Assembly: GCA_035763085.1 (NCBI GenBank)
Contig: DASUBV010000270.1
Location: 1-6,706 of the forward strand
Reading direction: 5' to 3'
Source: DASUBV01 sp035763085
Lineage (GTDB): Bacteria; Actinomycetota; Actinomycetes; Streptosporangiales; Streptosporangiaceae
Length of the DNA: 6,706 nt
In this document: positions 1 through 5,440 of the stretch, one piece after another
How positions within the stretch are numbered: the first letter of the stretch is position 1
How the letters are laid out: each line of letters opens with the position of its first letter
Notes under the pieces: generated by a model
Databases searched by the model: none
What the model saw: the letters and a program-made list of their open reading frames with translations, nothing else
What the model was told of the DNA's origin: nothing
Program-made: the position numbers and the translations under genes

Positions 1-935
1 CGGCGCTGCTCGGCCCGGGCATACAGCTGGTAGGCGCGCAGGTCGGCGTCGGTCAGCGGCGGCGGGTCGAGGCTGCGCGGCCACAGCCGGTGCACCCGGA
101 CCACGTTCAGCTCGGCCACGTACAGCGTGATCTGGGCCTGCAGGTAGAACCAGGCCAGCAGGCCGAGCACGACGCCGAACACCCCGTAGGCGGAGTTGCT
201 GCGCAGCTGATGGCCGACGAAGTAGCCGCCCAGCGACTGCAGCGCCTGCCACGCGATCGCGGCCAGGATGGCGCTCAGCCGCAGGTCGCGGGTGCTGACC
301 TCGCTGGCCGTGGCCAGCCGGAAGGCCAGCCAGAACAGGCCGACGTTGAGCAGCAGCGACACGGCGGTGGCGGCGATGTAGGCGCCGGCGCCGCTGATCA
401 CGTGCCCGGTGCCGCCGGCCAGGCTGGACAGCACGATCGTCACGATGACGCCCGGCCCGATGATGAGGATCAGCCCGAGGCTGCGCAGCAGGTCCCACGG
501 GAAGCCGGGGCGGCGCAGCATCGGGACCTCCCAGACCGAGTTGAGCGCGTTCTGCGCCGCGCTGGCCACGCCGCGGGCGGCCAGCAGCGTGCCGATCAGG
601 CCGATGGCCAGCGCCAGCCCGGTCTGGTGCAGGCCGTGCACGTTCCGCAGCAGCTGATCGCCGATGACCGGGTACTGCGACAGTGCGGAGTCCAGGACCT
701 TCGCCCGCAGTTCCGGATCGTTCCTGAGCACGATGTCCAGGACGGTCACGAAGATCAGCAGCAGCGGGAAGATCGAGGCGAAGGCGTAGTAGGCGATCAG
801 CGCGGCGAGATTGCCGGCCTGATCGTCACTGAACTTCTTCCACGTCGCGATCGGGACCGCCAGCCACGGCCGTCCCTGCTGCAGCCGGTCGGCAGCCCGC
901 ACCAGCCGCTTGATCGCGTTCATGTAGCCGCTCAT
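1..935 (-). CDS. YihY/BrkB family integral membrane protein (partial, C-terminus beyond window)
   Basis: The reading frame is open from the ATG at 935 to the left edge (311 full codons) with no stop, so the C-terminus is missing. The protein starts MSGYMNAIKR. It has about six hydrophobic segments, near residues 42-68, 105-122, 150-176, 183-208, 217-238 and 245-266. Family-like landmarks are GNLAALIAYYAFASIFPLLL (41-60), the RGVASAAQNALNSVWEVP stretch (121-138), and YGVFGVVLGLLAWFYLQAQ (250-268) followed by an AELN motif. These fit the YihY/virulence factor BrkB family of polytopic inner-membrane proteins, often misnamed ribonuclease BN. Their molecular function is unsettled; transport or envelope roles have been proposed. 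An AGGGG lies 3 nt before the ATG, a short spacing, and a second ATG at 923 (M5) is possible. The gene is transcribed divergently from the NfeD-like/flotillin pair. Family assignment is firm, function is not. Confidence 0.9.
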   Translation of the reverse strand, partial: MSGYMNAIKRLVRAADRLQQGRPWLAVPIATWKKFSDDQAGNLAALIAYYAFASIFPLLLIFVTVLDIVLRNDPELRAKVLDSALSQYPVIGDQLLRNVHGLHQTGLALAIGLIGTLLAARGVASAAQNALNSVWEVPMLRRPGFPWDLLRSLGLILIIGPGVIVTIVLSSLAGGTGHVISGAGAYIAATAVSLLLNVGLFWLAFRLATASEVSTRDLRLSAILAAIAWQALQSLGGYFVGHQLRSNSAYGVFGVVLGLLAWFYLQAQITLYVAELNVVRVHRLWPRSLDPPPLTDADLRAYQLYARAEQR

Positions 936-1007
936 CTACCCCTGTCCGGTGGTTTCACGCGAGGATAATGGCGTCTGGGCGCGCGGTCGCAGAGGGGTGA
1001 GTGCCGG
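936..1007. promoter_or_regulatory. Divergent intergenic region with candidate -10 and Shine-Dalgarno for the NfeD-like gene
   Basis: These 72 bp separate two divergent genes, so both promoters should lie here or inside the coding starts. On the plus strand GATAAT (964-969) resembles a sigma-70-type -10 box. No convincing -35 lies 16-18 nt upstream; CTGTCC at 942-947 is the nearest candidate. GAGGGG at 992-997 is a plausible Shine-Dalgarno 10 nt before the GTG at 1008. On the minus strand AGGGG precedes the ATG at 935. The -10 assignment is an inference from one hexamer. Confidence 0.4.
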
Positions 1008-1244
1008 GTGGACGGGGACGGCGAGCTCATCGGCAGCATCGGCGTGCTGACGATCGCCACCAGGGGCCGGGCCGGCCCCGGCGAGGTCCTGGTCAAGATT
1101 CGCGGCGGATCCGAGACTTTTATCGCGTGGTCACCCGAGCCGCTGCCGCGCGGGCGCTCGGTGCTGGTCATCGAGACCCGCGGCAGCCGGCAGGTCGATG
1201 TCAGCCCCTGGGATGATCCGTTCGGCCACTTCCCCGATGGCTGA
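1008..1244 (+). CDS. Short NfeD-like (OB-fold) protein paired with flotillin
   Basis: This 78-aa protein starts at GTG 1008, with GAGGGG ten nt upstream. It has no signal peptide and no membrane helix. The core GEVLVKIRGGSETFIAW (27-43), then PLPRGRSVLVIETRG and a QVDVSPW segment, has the alternating beta pattern of an NfeD C-terminal OB domain, in which a small barrel ends in a 'PkGt-V-V-...-G...V' motif. Full-length NfeD proteins have membrane helices (and sometimes a ClpP-like protease domain) ahead of this domain, so this is a soluble, minimal version. The next gene on the same strand, 113 nt on, is a flotillin. NfeD-type proteins and flotillins are a known gene pair, for example B. subtilis YuaF with FloT, which supports the call despite the short length. 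Its likely role is an accessory to flotillin assemblies at the membrane. The overlapping frame from 1001 has no such pattern. Confidence 0.72.
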   Translation: MDGDGELIGSIGVLTIATRGRAGPGEVLVKIRGGSETFIAWSPEPLPRGRSVLVIETRGSRQVDVSPWDDPFGHFPDG

Positions 1245-1357
1245 CCTAGGAGTAAAAAGATCAGACAGTATGTCGTTTCCGGCCGATTCGCCGGGAACAC
1301 CCACGAGCCGCCCGGGCCGCGCCTGAATCCCTGGCCCTGACTTGGAGATGACAATCG

Positions 1358-2515
1358 ATGTTCGGCTATCGTGTCCCGCGCCCCGATGAGGCCATGCTGG
1401 TCTCCGGTGGCAAGTTCGGCCGTAATGGTGCCCCGTTCAAAGTCGTGACGGGGCACGGCGCGTTCGTCCCGCCGTTTTTCCGGAAGGTCAATTTCCTCAC
1501 GCTGTCGATGTGTGAGTCTGAGGTTTCCGAGCAATGCGTGACCAAGCAGGGCATCGCGCTCAATGTCCGGGCCGTGATCGCGTTCAAGGTCGGCAACGAC
1601 GACGAGAGCATCGTCAACGCCGGCCAGCGGTTCCTGTCTGACCAGGATCAGATGTCCGCGCTCACCGGGCGGATCTTCGCCGGCCACCTGCGCTCCATCA
1701 TCGGCTCGATGACCGTCGAGGAGATCGTCACCGAGCGGCAGAAGCTCGCCACCGAGGTGCTGGACGGCTCTAAGGCCGAGATGGCCAAGATCGGCCTGAC
1801 TGTCGACTCGCTGCAGATCCAGTCGATCGACGACATGAACACCGGCTACATCGACGCGATGGCCGCCCCGCACAACGCCGCCATCCGGCGGCAGGCGCAG
1901 ATCGCCCAGGCCCAGGCCAACCAGGCGGCGGCCGAGGCCCAGCAGCAGTCCCAGCGGGCCCAGGCCGAGTACACCCGGCAGACCTCCGTCGTCCAGGCGC
2001 AGTACAAGGCCGAGGTCGACAAGGCGCAGGCCGAGGCGGCGCAGGCCGGGCCGCTGGCCCAGGCCCAGGCCCAGATGGCCGTGCTGGCCGCCCAGGCCGA
2101 GCTGGCCGAGCGCAATGCCGAGCTGCGTCAGCGCCAGCTGGTCGCCGAGGTCATCCGGCCCGCCGAGGCCGAGGCCGAGAAGGTGCGGATCCTGGCCCTG
2201 GCCGACGCCAAGCGGGTGACCATGCAGGCGGAGGCGGCCGCCTCGCACGACCGGGTCGCGCTGGACCGGATGCTGATCGACCAGCTGCCGCAGATTGTCA
2301 AGGAGGCGGCGGCCGGGCTGGCCGGAGCTAACGTCAGCGTGCTGAACGGCGCCGACGGGCTCGGCGAGATCGCCGCTGGCCTGGTCTCCCAGGGGCTGGC
2401 CATCCTGGAGTCGGTCAAGCGGGGCATGTCGGCGACCGGGGAGAAGGCGGCGCCGGCCGCGCCCGCGCTGTCCGCCAGGGTTGCGGACAACGAGGGCCCC
2501 GCCGCCGGCCAGTAG
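1358..2515 (+). CDS. Flotillin / SPFH-domain protein
   Basis: A 385-aa protein starting at ATG 1358, with GGAG at 1344-1347 ten nt upstream. Residues about 5-160 form an SPFH (band 7) domain: a beta-rich N-terminus (RVPRPDEAMLVSGG), then VTKQGIALNVRAVIAFKVG, IIGSMTVEEIVTERQKLATE and IGLTVDSLQIQSIDD. Residues about 165-300 are a long Ala/Gln/Glu-rich coiled coil with repeated AQAQ, AEAQ and EAEAEK units, as in flotillins. The segment about 310-350 (LPQIVKEAAAGLAGANVSV) fits the flotillin C-terminal oligomerisation region, followed by an Ala/Pro-rich tail. Flotillins scaffold functional membrane microdomains at the inner face of the membrane. No N-terminal transmembrane helix is visible, so attachment would need the hydrophobic SPFH face, lipidation or a partner. 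The NfeD-like gene just upstream supports the assignment. The last codons lie in a tandem repeat that continues past the stop. Long antisense frames over this gene are codon-bias shadows. Confidence 0.93.
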   Translation: MFGYRVPRPDEAMLVSGGKFGRNGAPFKVVTGHGAFVPPFFRKVNFLTLSMCESEVSEQCVTKQGIALNVRAVIAFKVGNDDESIVNAGQRFLSDQDQMSALTGRIFAGHLRSIIGSMTVEEIVTERQKLATEVLDGSKAEMAKIGLTVDSLQIQSIDDMNTGYIDAMAAPHNAAIRRQAQIAQAQANQAAAEAQQQSQRAQAEYTRQTSVVQAQYKAEVDKAQAEAAQAGPLAQAQAQMAVLAAQAELAERNAELRQRQLVAEVIRPAEAEAEKVRILALADAKRVTMQAEAAASHDRVALDRMLIDQLPQIVKEAAAGLAGANVSVLNGADGLGEIAAGLVSQGLAILESVKRGMSATGEKAAPAAPALSARVADNEGPAAGQ

Positions 2516-2575
2516 CACCGCACCGCCGGCGTCGCGGACGAGGATGCCGCCGCCGGCCAGCAGCACCGCACCGCC
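2474..2575 (+). repeat. In-frame tandem repeat spanning the flotillin stop codon
   Basis: Two copies, 2474-2527 and 2525-2575, encode ARVADNEGPAAGQ-stop-HRTA and AGVADEDAAAGQQHRTA. A 27-nt core (2501-2527 and 2549-2575) is identical except for one base, which turns the TAG stop of copy 1 into CAG (Gln) in copy 2. The copies differ by exactly one codon, so the frame is kept. After the TAG the frame stays open for 48 codons to a TGA at 2660-2662. The repeat may be a recent duplication of the tail, or show that the protein was once longer and was cut by a C-to-T change. Confidence 0.75.
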
Positions 2576-2612
2576 AGGGCCGGCCCGGGCACAACCCGGG
2601 CCGGCCCTGGCG
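2572..2612. terminator. 18-bp perfect hairpin downstream of flotillin gene
   Basis: The arms at 2572-2589 and 2595-2612 are perfectly complementary over 18 bp, starting CGCCAGGGCC, around a 5-nt loop (CACAA). It lies 56 nt after the flotillin stop and before the next gene's upstream region, so a transcription terminator is the natural reading. There is no U-tract, as is usual for actinobacterial hairpin terminators. Confidence 0.75.
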
Positions 2613-2658
2613 CGGTCAACCAGGGGAGCGTCCCGCGCGTCCTGTCTGCGATGGGTCA

Positions 2659-2673
2659 GTGACTAAAAGTCAC
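2659..2673. promoter_or_regulatory. Perfect dyad GTGACT-AAA-AGTCAC, candidate operator
   Basis: Six-bp inverted arms flank AAA in a locally A/T-rich stretch (2660-2700) that stands out from the GC-rich surroundings. It lies about 108 nt upstream of the secreted-protein gene at 2781 and just before the promoter-like block. The position fits a regulator binding site. No specific regulator is recognised, and no similar dyad was seen upstream of the second paralog. Confidence 0.4.
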
Positions 2674-2679
2674 CCCATA

Positions 2680-2719
2680 AGTACCCATAGTAAGCCGATA
2701 CCGGTCATGGCTGGTACCG
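2680..2719 (+). promoter_or_regulatory. Promoter-like block A, shared with the second paralog
   Basis: Reads AGTAC-N8-AGCCG-N-TACCGG-N2-ATGGCT-N-G-N-ACCG and starts 101 nt before the ATG at 2781. Nearly the same block, with two single-base gaps, starts 98 nt before the paralogous gene at 3850. The part ACCGGTCATGGCTGGT is an imperfect palindrome. GCCGATAC inside it resembles the -10 of WhiG/FliA-type promoters (GCCGATAA), but there is no TAAA at the right spacing, so the sigma factor is unknown. Conservation between paralogs in otherwise unlike non-coding DNA is the evidence for function. Confidence 0.55.
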
Positions 2720-2780
2720 GCGCCGGCCGGAGAGCCGCGGCGCCAGCCGTGGCCGGGCCGGGACGGCAGGAGGGATCCCC

Positions 2781-3554
2781 ATGTTTCATCATGCCCGCCA
2801 TGCATTAGCAGCGCTGCCCGGCGCTCTCGGCGCCCTGGCCGCCGCCGGCACCGCCCGCGCGGGCCGGGCGACGAGCACCGCTCGCGCCATCCCGGCGGCC
2901 GCGGCCATCGGCATCGTCGCGGCCATTACGGTGACCAGCCCGGCCGCGGCCGCGCCCGGATCCGGGCGCCCGGCCGCAACGCCCGCCTGTGGTGCCACGT
3001 GCGCGAATTATTTCGTGCAGGAGTTCGGGCGCAAGTTCGTTCTCAACGATTTTCGCGGCCATACCAGCGTCGGGACCAAGGTGCTGCTCTACCCGCGCGG
3101 CAATGCCAACCGGGACGAGGACTGGACCATCTGGCCGGCCGGCACGGTGGCCCAGCTGGCGGCATTCGGCCTGGTCAGCAAGGCGCTGGCGATCCATTAC
3201 GGATCCGACAACGCATTCGAGATCCAGTACGCCCCTGACGGCGTCGGCTCCGGTCTGTGCGCGGGGGTCGCGCACCCGGCCAGCGGCGGCGGATCGGCCC
3301 CGGTCAGCCTGCAGTGGTGCGGGCGCGGCGCCGCGACCGTGTGGGTGCTGGACGCGGCCGACACGGCCGGCGGCTACGCGCCGCTGATTACCGGCACCGA
3401 CACCAACTTCAGCGATCCGCAGGTCCTCACCGAGCCCGGCTACCCGCTGCACTGGCCCCGGCCGCAACTGGCGACCACCCGGCTGCACCAGTTCTCTGAT
3501 GGCACCGTTTATGACGATCAGATGTGGAATAACACTCTCGGAGTTCTGCCTTAG
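2781..3554 (+). CDS. Secreted four-cysteine protein of unknown function (paralog 1)
   Basis: A 257-aa protein starting at ATG 2781; AGGAGGG at 2768-2774 with 6 nt spacing fixes the start. The N-terminus is unusual: a long basic stretch with a weak hydrophobic segment (8-23), then a stronger one (38-58) ending in AAAAP, a likely signal peptidase site. The mature part has four cysteines (70, 74, 150, 160), ATPACGATC, a DEDWTIW segment, YGSDNAFEIQYAPDGVGSGLCAG, VSLQWCG, TVWVLD, TDTNFSDP and SDGTVYDDQMW. The G-x-C...G..V.L..C....W spacing recalls one ricin-B/beta-trefoil repeat, but only one such repeat is seen and no fold is claimed. The downstream gene at 3850 is a clear paralog. Codon 9 is TTA, rare in such genomes and in Streptomyces a target for bldA control. 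It appears to be its own transcription unit, with its own upstream region and a 3' hairpin. I recognise no enzyme motif; export and a cell-surface or extracellular role are inferences. Confidence 0.85.
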   Translation: MFHHARHALAALPGALGALAAAGTARAGRATSTARAIPAAAAIGIVAAITVTSPAAAAPGSGRPAATPACGATCANYFVQEFGRKFVLNDFRGHTSVGTKVLLYPRGNANRDEDWTIWPAGTVAQLAAFGLVSKALAIHYGSDNAFEIQYAPDGVGSGLCAGVAHPASGGGSAPVSLQWCGRGAATVWVLDAADTAGGYAPLITGTDTNFSDPQVLTEPGYPLHWPRPQLATTRLHQFSDGTVYDDQMWNNTLGVLP

Positions 3555-3572
3555 CCGGCCTGACAGGCCGGC
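3554..3572. terminator. Short hairpin abutting the stop codon of paralog 1
   Basis: GCCGGCCT (3554-3561) and AGGCCGGC (3565-3572) form an 8-bp perfect stem with a GAC loop, followed by ATTCT. The stem begins at the last base of the TAG stop codon. It may act as a terminator or protect the 3' end of the mRNA. Confidence 0.55.
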
Positions 3573-3849
3573 ATTCTGAGCACCCCGTGATGAGTTTTGC
3601 GCCGATGCCGGAATTGCCGCCGGCTTGTCCGTTTAATCCCCGGCGAGAAATTAACTTAGGTCAGGTGTTAGCGGAGGGCCCCGTGGTAACGTACGAACTA
3701 CTGACTGGCAGGGCGGGGATACAGAGAGCAACCTTAGCCAGGCATCTTCGCAGTACTGTCGCCAGCCGTTACCGGCTATGGCTTGACCGCCCAAGCCTGC
3801 CGGAAATTGGCAGTCGGACTGGCGAATTCCAAACAGGAAGGAATCCCCA
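3573..3849. other. 277-bp intergenic region, less GC-rich than the genes
   Basis: This gap is visibly richer in A/T than the flanking genes (for example AGAAATTAACTTAGG near 3646-3660). It holds the promoter-like block B and the ribosome binding site AGGAAGGA (3835-3842) for the next gene. An open frame from 3587 crosses it into the next gene, but its codons lack the high-GC third-position bias and include several TTA/CTA leucines, so it is not called. TTGTCC (3625-3630) and TTAACT (3651-3656) are weak promoter hexamers at poor spacing. No RNA gene or mobile element was recognised. Confidence 0.6.
3752..3789 (+). promoter_or_regulatory. Promoter-like block B, shared with paralog 1
   Basis: Reads AGTAC-N7-AGCCG-N-TACCGG-N2-ATGGCT-N-GACCG and starts 98 nt before the ATG at 3850, matching block A at 2680-2719 in sequence and distance. 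The ribosome-site regions also match (CAGGAAGGAATCCCCA before ATG here, CAGGAGGGATCCCC before ATG there). The stretch between block and ribosome site differs, so the block looks selectively conserved. The promoter role is inferred. Confidence 0.55.
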
Positions 3850-4578
3850 ATGCGCAACCGCTTTGCGAGGGCGGCAACTGTGCTCGCGGCTGGGGTCGCC
3901 GTCACTTCTGTGATTGGCCTCTCTGCGGCGGGCGCGGCGAGTGCCGCGACCAAGCCCGGCGCCGTGCACCCGAACGCCACTCCGGCGTGCGGGTTTAACT
4001 GCTTCAACCTGTCGAGCCTGACGCTCGGCCGGGGCACGATCCAGAACGCCTACGTTCCGGGTGACACCGGTGTTGGCGGCCGAGTTGGCCAGAAGGTCAA
4101 CATGAACTTCGCCAGCAACAGCCACCCGAACGAGGACTTCACCGGCGCTCAGGTCGGCAACCTCGGCGACTTCTGCGGCACCCTGCTGTCGACGACGTCG
4201 TACGTGTGCATCAACTACCCGACCACCTACCCGGTGTTCGAGTCCAACTGGTCGCCGTTCGGCAACGAGTCCGGCCTGTGCGCCGGCGCGTTCCTGCCGG
4301 TCTACAGCGGCGAGAACGTCACCCTGCAGCGCTGCGGGTCCAACCCGTCGACCCTGTGGGTCGGCGACCTGGCCAACAGCACCACCTTCCGGGGCCGGCT
4401 GTACACCCCGTGGGTGAACGGCGCGAGCGCCAACTTCAGCCACCCGCTGACCCTGCAGGTTGACCCCGGCACCAGGAGGCCGATCAACCAGCTGAAGCTC
4501 CACTCCCTGAACAAGCTGACGGGCGGCGTGGCGCCGGACAGCCAGCAGTTCACGCTCACCTTCGGGCCGGTTCACTGA
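3850..4578 (+). CDS. Secreted six-cysteine protein of unknown function (paralog 2)
   Basis: A 242-aa protein starting at ATG 3850, seven nt after AGGAAGGA. It has a textbook signal peptide: MRNRFARAA, a hydrophobic core (about 9-29) and an ASA-A cleavage site near residue 32. The mature part has cysteines at 47, 51, 109, 120, 144 and 162. Four of these (47, 51, 144, 162) correspond to the four in paralog 1; the 109/120 pair is extra and could form an additional disulfide. Shared landmarks are ATPACGFNC, PNEDFTG, YPVFESNWSPFGNESGLCAG, VTLQRCG, TLWVGDLAN, ASANFSHP, NQLKLHSL and a GGVAPDSQQF tail. Paralog 1 has equivalents of each in the same order. The mature part is rich in Asn, Ser, Thr and Gly, typical of extracellular beta-rich proteins. 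It sits alone between its own upstream region and terminator hairpins, so it is probably monocistronic. Export is well supported; no function is recognised. The antisense frame over it (3769-4842) is a shadow. Confidence 0.88.
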   Translation: MRNRFARAATVLAAGVAVTSVIGLSAAGAASAATKPGAVHPNATPACGFNCFNLSSLTLGRGTIQNAYVPGDTGVGGRVGQKVNMNFASNSHPNEDFTGAQVGNLGDFCGTLLSTTSYVCINYPTTYPVFESNWSPFGNESGLCAGAFLPVYSGENVTLQRCGSNPSTLWVGDLANSTTFRGRLYTPWVNGASANFSHPLTLQVDPGTRRPINQLKLHSLNKLTGGVAPDSQQFTLTFGPVH

Positions 4579-4600
4579 TCCGGACCTTCGGTTACTAGCC

Positions 4601-4634
4601 CCGGGCGGGCGGCGGCGCAACGCCGGCCGCCCGG
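4601..4634. terminator. GC-rich hairpin after paralog 2
   Basis: The arms 4601-4613 and 4622-4634 (CCGGGCGGGCGGC and GCCGGCCGCCCGG) pair over 13 bp with one mismatch around an 8-nt loop. It lies 22 nt after the stop at 4578. It has the position and stability of a terminator, without a U-tract. Confidence 0.6.
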
Positions 4635-4707
4635 AGCACGCCGATTGCACGGAGCCCGGCCTGGTGGGGGACTGCCAGACACCGAAGGGCCGCGGTAAGC
4701 ACGACGG

Positions 4708-4741
4708 GATGCTCCTCCCGCCTCCGGGCGGGGGGAGCATC
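4708..4741. terminator. 15-bp hairpin terminator before the M41-like gene
   Basis: The arms GATGCTCCTCCCGCC (4708-4722) and GGCGGGGGGAGCATC (4727-4741) pair over 15 bp with one G-U wobble and a TCCG loop. TTGCTGT follows, a weak U-tract. This is the best intrinsic-terminator shape in the window. It may be a second terminator for the secreted-protein gene, and it separates that gene from the next one, whose long upstream frame (open from 4664) runs through it and is therefore not used as the start. Confidence 0.75.
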
Positions 4742-4783
4742 TTGCTGTGCGCGATGGTCAGGCGGGCTGGCAGCATGGGCGCC

Positions 4784-5410
4784 ATGACGCCGGCCGAGCA
4801 GCGGCTGCTGGCCCGGGTCCGCGCCGACCTGAGCCGGCTCATCCGCTACGACGACCAGTCCGTGGTGCACGACACCTGGATCTGGCAGCGCTACGACGGC
4901 GGCCACGCGGTCAGCCTGGCGCCGGCCCGGGCGGCCGCGGTCCGCACCGCCTGGCATGAGGCCGGGCATGCGGTGGCCGCGCTGGCCGTCGGCGCTCGGT
5001 TCAGCTCGGCGAGCATCCGGCACAGCGCGGTCAGCCGGGACGGGCGCGCCACCGAGGGCCGGGTGCACGGCCTGACCGGGGCCGGCGACCAGGGATTCGT
5101 GATCGACGCGGGCGGCCAGGTCGCCGAGCGGCTGATGGACTGGACGATGCCGGACGGCGATGACGAGCTGCGCCGCTGGCTGGCCGGCTGGCGGGCCGAC
5201 GGCGGCGATGCCGGGCGGTTCCGCCGGTCCATCGGCGCCCGGTTCGGCCGTGACGAGGCGGCGGCATGGCGGTGCGCCGAGAGCCTGCTGACGCCGCGGC
5301 GGCTAGCCATCCGCACCGTGGCCCGGGGCCTGCTGGTCAGCCCGCGGCACCTGCCCTTCGCCGTGGTTGCCGCGATCGCGGCCGACGCTCATCACCCCGC
5401 AGGACCATGA
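4784..5410 (+). CDS. Stand-alone HExxH (FtsH/M41-like) metallopeptidase-domain protein
   Basis: From ATG 4784 the protein is 208 aa (MTPAEQRLLA...). WHEAGHAVAALAVG (57-70) carries the HExxH zinc motif in the HEAGHA form of FtsH-type (M41) peptidases. Further on, DAGGQVAERLMDW (108-120) followed by DGDDEL (124-129) mirrors the FtsH 'GG-x-VAE-E...ND' segment, where an Asp is the third zinc ligand; D124, D126 or D127 could serve. There is no AAA+ ATPase domain and no clear membrane helix, so this is at most the peptidase module and could not unfold substrates by itself. A catalytically inactive or specialised role is possible. The frame is open from 4664, but that stretch crosses the hairpin at 4708-4741. 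ATGs at 4754 and 4775 are alternative starts; none has a strong Shine-Dalgarno (AGGCGGG at 4760-4766 would suit 4775). The zinc-finger gene follows after 50 nt, same strand. Family resemblance is good, activity unproven. Confidence 0.75.
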   Translation: MTPAEQRLLARVRADLSRLIRYDDQSVVHDTWIWQRYDGGHAVSLAPARAAAVRTAWHEAGHAVAALAVGARFSSASIRHSAVSRDGRATEGRVHGLTGAGDQGFVIDAGGQVAERLMDWTMPDGDDELRRWLAGWRADGGDAGRFRRSIGARFGRDEAAAWRCAESLLTPRRLAIRTVARGLLVSPRHLPFAVVAAIAADAHHPAGP

Positions 5411-5440
5411 GGCGGCGAGCTACCGCCGAGCCCGGTCCCC

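Noticed and set aside
90..968. 292-aa plus-strand frame over the BrkB-type gene
   Set aside because: Low-complexity Gln/Arg/Gly/Asp-rich translation antisense to a well-supported membrane protein; a shadow frame.
1001..1216. Alternative GTG-started frame overlapping the NfeD-like gene
   Set aside because: Arg/Gly-rich translation without structure; the frame from 1008 gives an OB-like pattern and sits beside flotillin as expected.
932..2566. 544-aa open frame on the minus strand across the flotillin gene
   Set aside because: It is antisense to a clear SPFH protein; its composition (Gly/Leu/Asp/Arg, repetitive) reflects the complementary frame of GC-rich codons and no domain is visible.
2481..2666. 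61-aa frame with PPPASSTAPP repeats after flotillin
   Set aside because: The peptide repeat is an out-of-frame reading of the DNA tandem repeat and hairpin; no start signal supports it.
2694..2701. WhiG/FliA-type -10 (GCCGATAC) before secreted paralog 1
   Set aside because: There is no TAAA at 15-16 nt upstream, and the paralogous block reads GCCGTTAC, so a sigma-WhiG promoter is not claimed.
3657..3673. IdeR/DmdR-like iron box (TTAGGTCAGG...)
   Set aside because: The left half matches 9 of 10 bases of TTAGGTTAGG, but the right half does not continue the palindrome, so a functional iron-regulator site is not supported.
3587..3913. 108-aa plus-strand frame in the intergenic region before paralog 2
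   Set aside because: Codon use lacks the GC third-position bias of real genes here, it contains several TTA/CTA codons, has no good Shine-Dalgarno, covers the shared promoter-like block and overlaps the next gene out of frame.
3769..4842. 357-aa minus-strand frame across secreted paralog 2
   Set aside because: Antisense to a gene with signal peptide, Shine-Dalgarno and a paralog; Arg/Val/Gly-rich with no recognisable domain, and it crosses three non-coding hairpin or promoter features.
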